Source of the DNA: Tubiluchus corallicola
Taxonomy: Eukaryota; Priapulida; Priapulimorpha; Priapulimorphida; Tubiluchidae
NCBI GenBank assembly: GCA_030141605.1
Contig: JAQGDQ010000548.1
Location: 12,501-67,817 of the forward strand
Reading direction: 5' to 3'
Length of the DNA stretch: 55,317 nt
Made by a program: the position numbers and the translations under genes. Shown here one piece after another: positions 55,287 through 55,317 of this stretch (within the stretch, counting starts at the first letter, position 1; every line of letters starts with the position of its first letter). The notes under the pieces were generated by a model that worked only from the letters and a program-made list of their open reading frames with translations, was not told the DNA's origin and did no database searches.

Positions 55287-55317
55287 CTGAAACAAAAACA
55301 ATTGAACGTTTATTAGT

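Overview
The window reads as nuclear DNA of an invertebrate animal. It is AT-rich and sparse in genes. Its genes are split by introns with clean GT..AG borders, and it holds non-LTR retrotransposon tails, MITEs, hAT-type elements, a solo LTR and very long micro- and minisatellites. A 5S-rRNA-like sequence and a Spaetzle-type cytokine gene fit a protostome, perhaps a lophotrochozoan such as a mollusc or annelid. That placement is inference. About a fifth of the window is tandem repeat, and one assembly gap (26860-27817) falls inside a gene.

Two multi-exon genes were put together by hand from splice sites and codon phase; neither is visible as one long ORF. (1) Plus strand, 21056-28281: a secreted pentraxin-domain protein with its start codon, signal peptide split over exons 1 and 2, pentraxin exons 3-5, a missing middle in the gap, and a last exon with the conserved pentraxin C-terminus, an Arg-rich tail and a poly(A) signal. 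(2) Minus strand, 39158-33173: a complete four-exon, 197-residue Spaetzle/neurotrophin-fold ligand with signal peptide, short prodomain, furin-type site, cystine knot and a C-terminal RDEL. The two genes converge and both belong to families with innate-immune members.

Other genes: an intronless 211-residue protein with a degenerate RRM-like domain (49760-50395), the last exon of a secreted Cys- then Thr/Ser-rich protein (minus, 54903-55286, running off the window), and weaker orphan exons such as 8523-8716.

Layout: 1-1005 33-bp minisatellite; 1-20 kb mostly transposon remains (LINE tails near 2.7, 9.5 and 18.4 kb; a solo LTR inside a MITE at 5.1 kb; a 1.1-kb AGTTT array at 7.2 kb; a 61-bp minisatellite at 13.4 kb); 21-28.5 kb pentraxin gene; 28.6-31 kb CT and TCAA arrays; 33.2-39.2 kb Spaetzle gene with a hAT MITE and LINE in its first intron; 39.2-40.5 kb CT/GA/CA arrays; 41.3-42.2 kb a 5S-headed retroposon with a 12-bp target duplication; 44 kb 50-bp minisatellite; 46.7 kb MITE; 49.8 kb RRM-like gene; 50.6-52.3 kb 18-bp minisatellite; 53.1-54.6 kb hAT-like element filled with a 34-bp repeat; 54.9 kb last gene.
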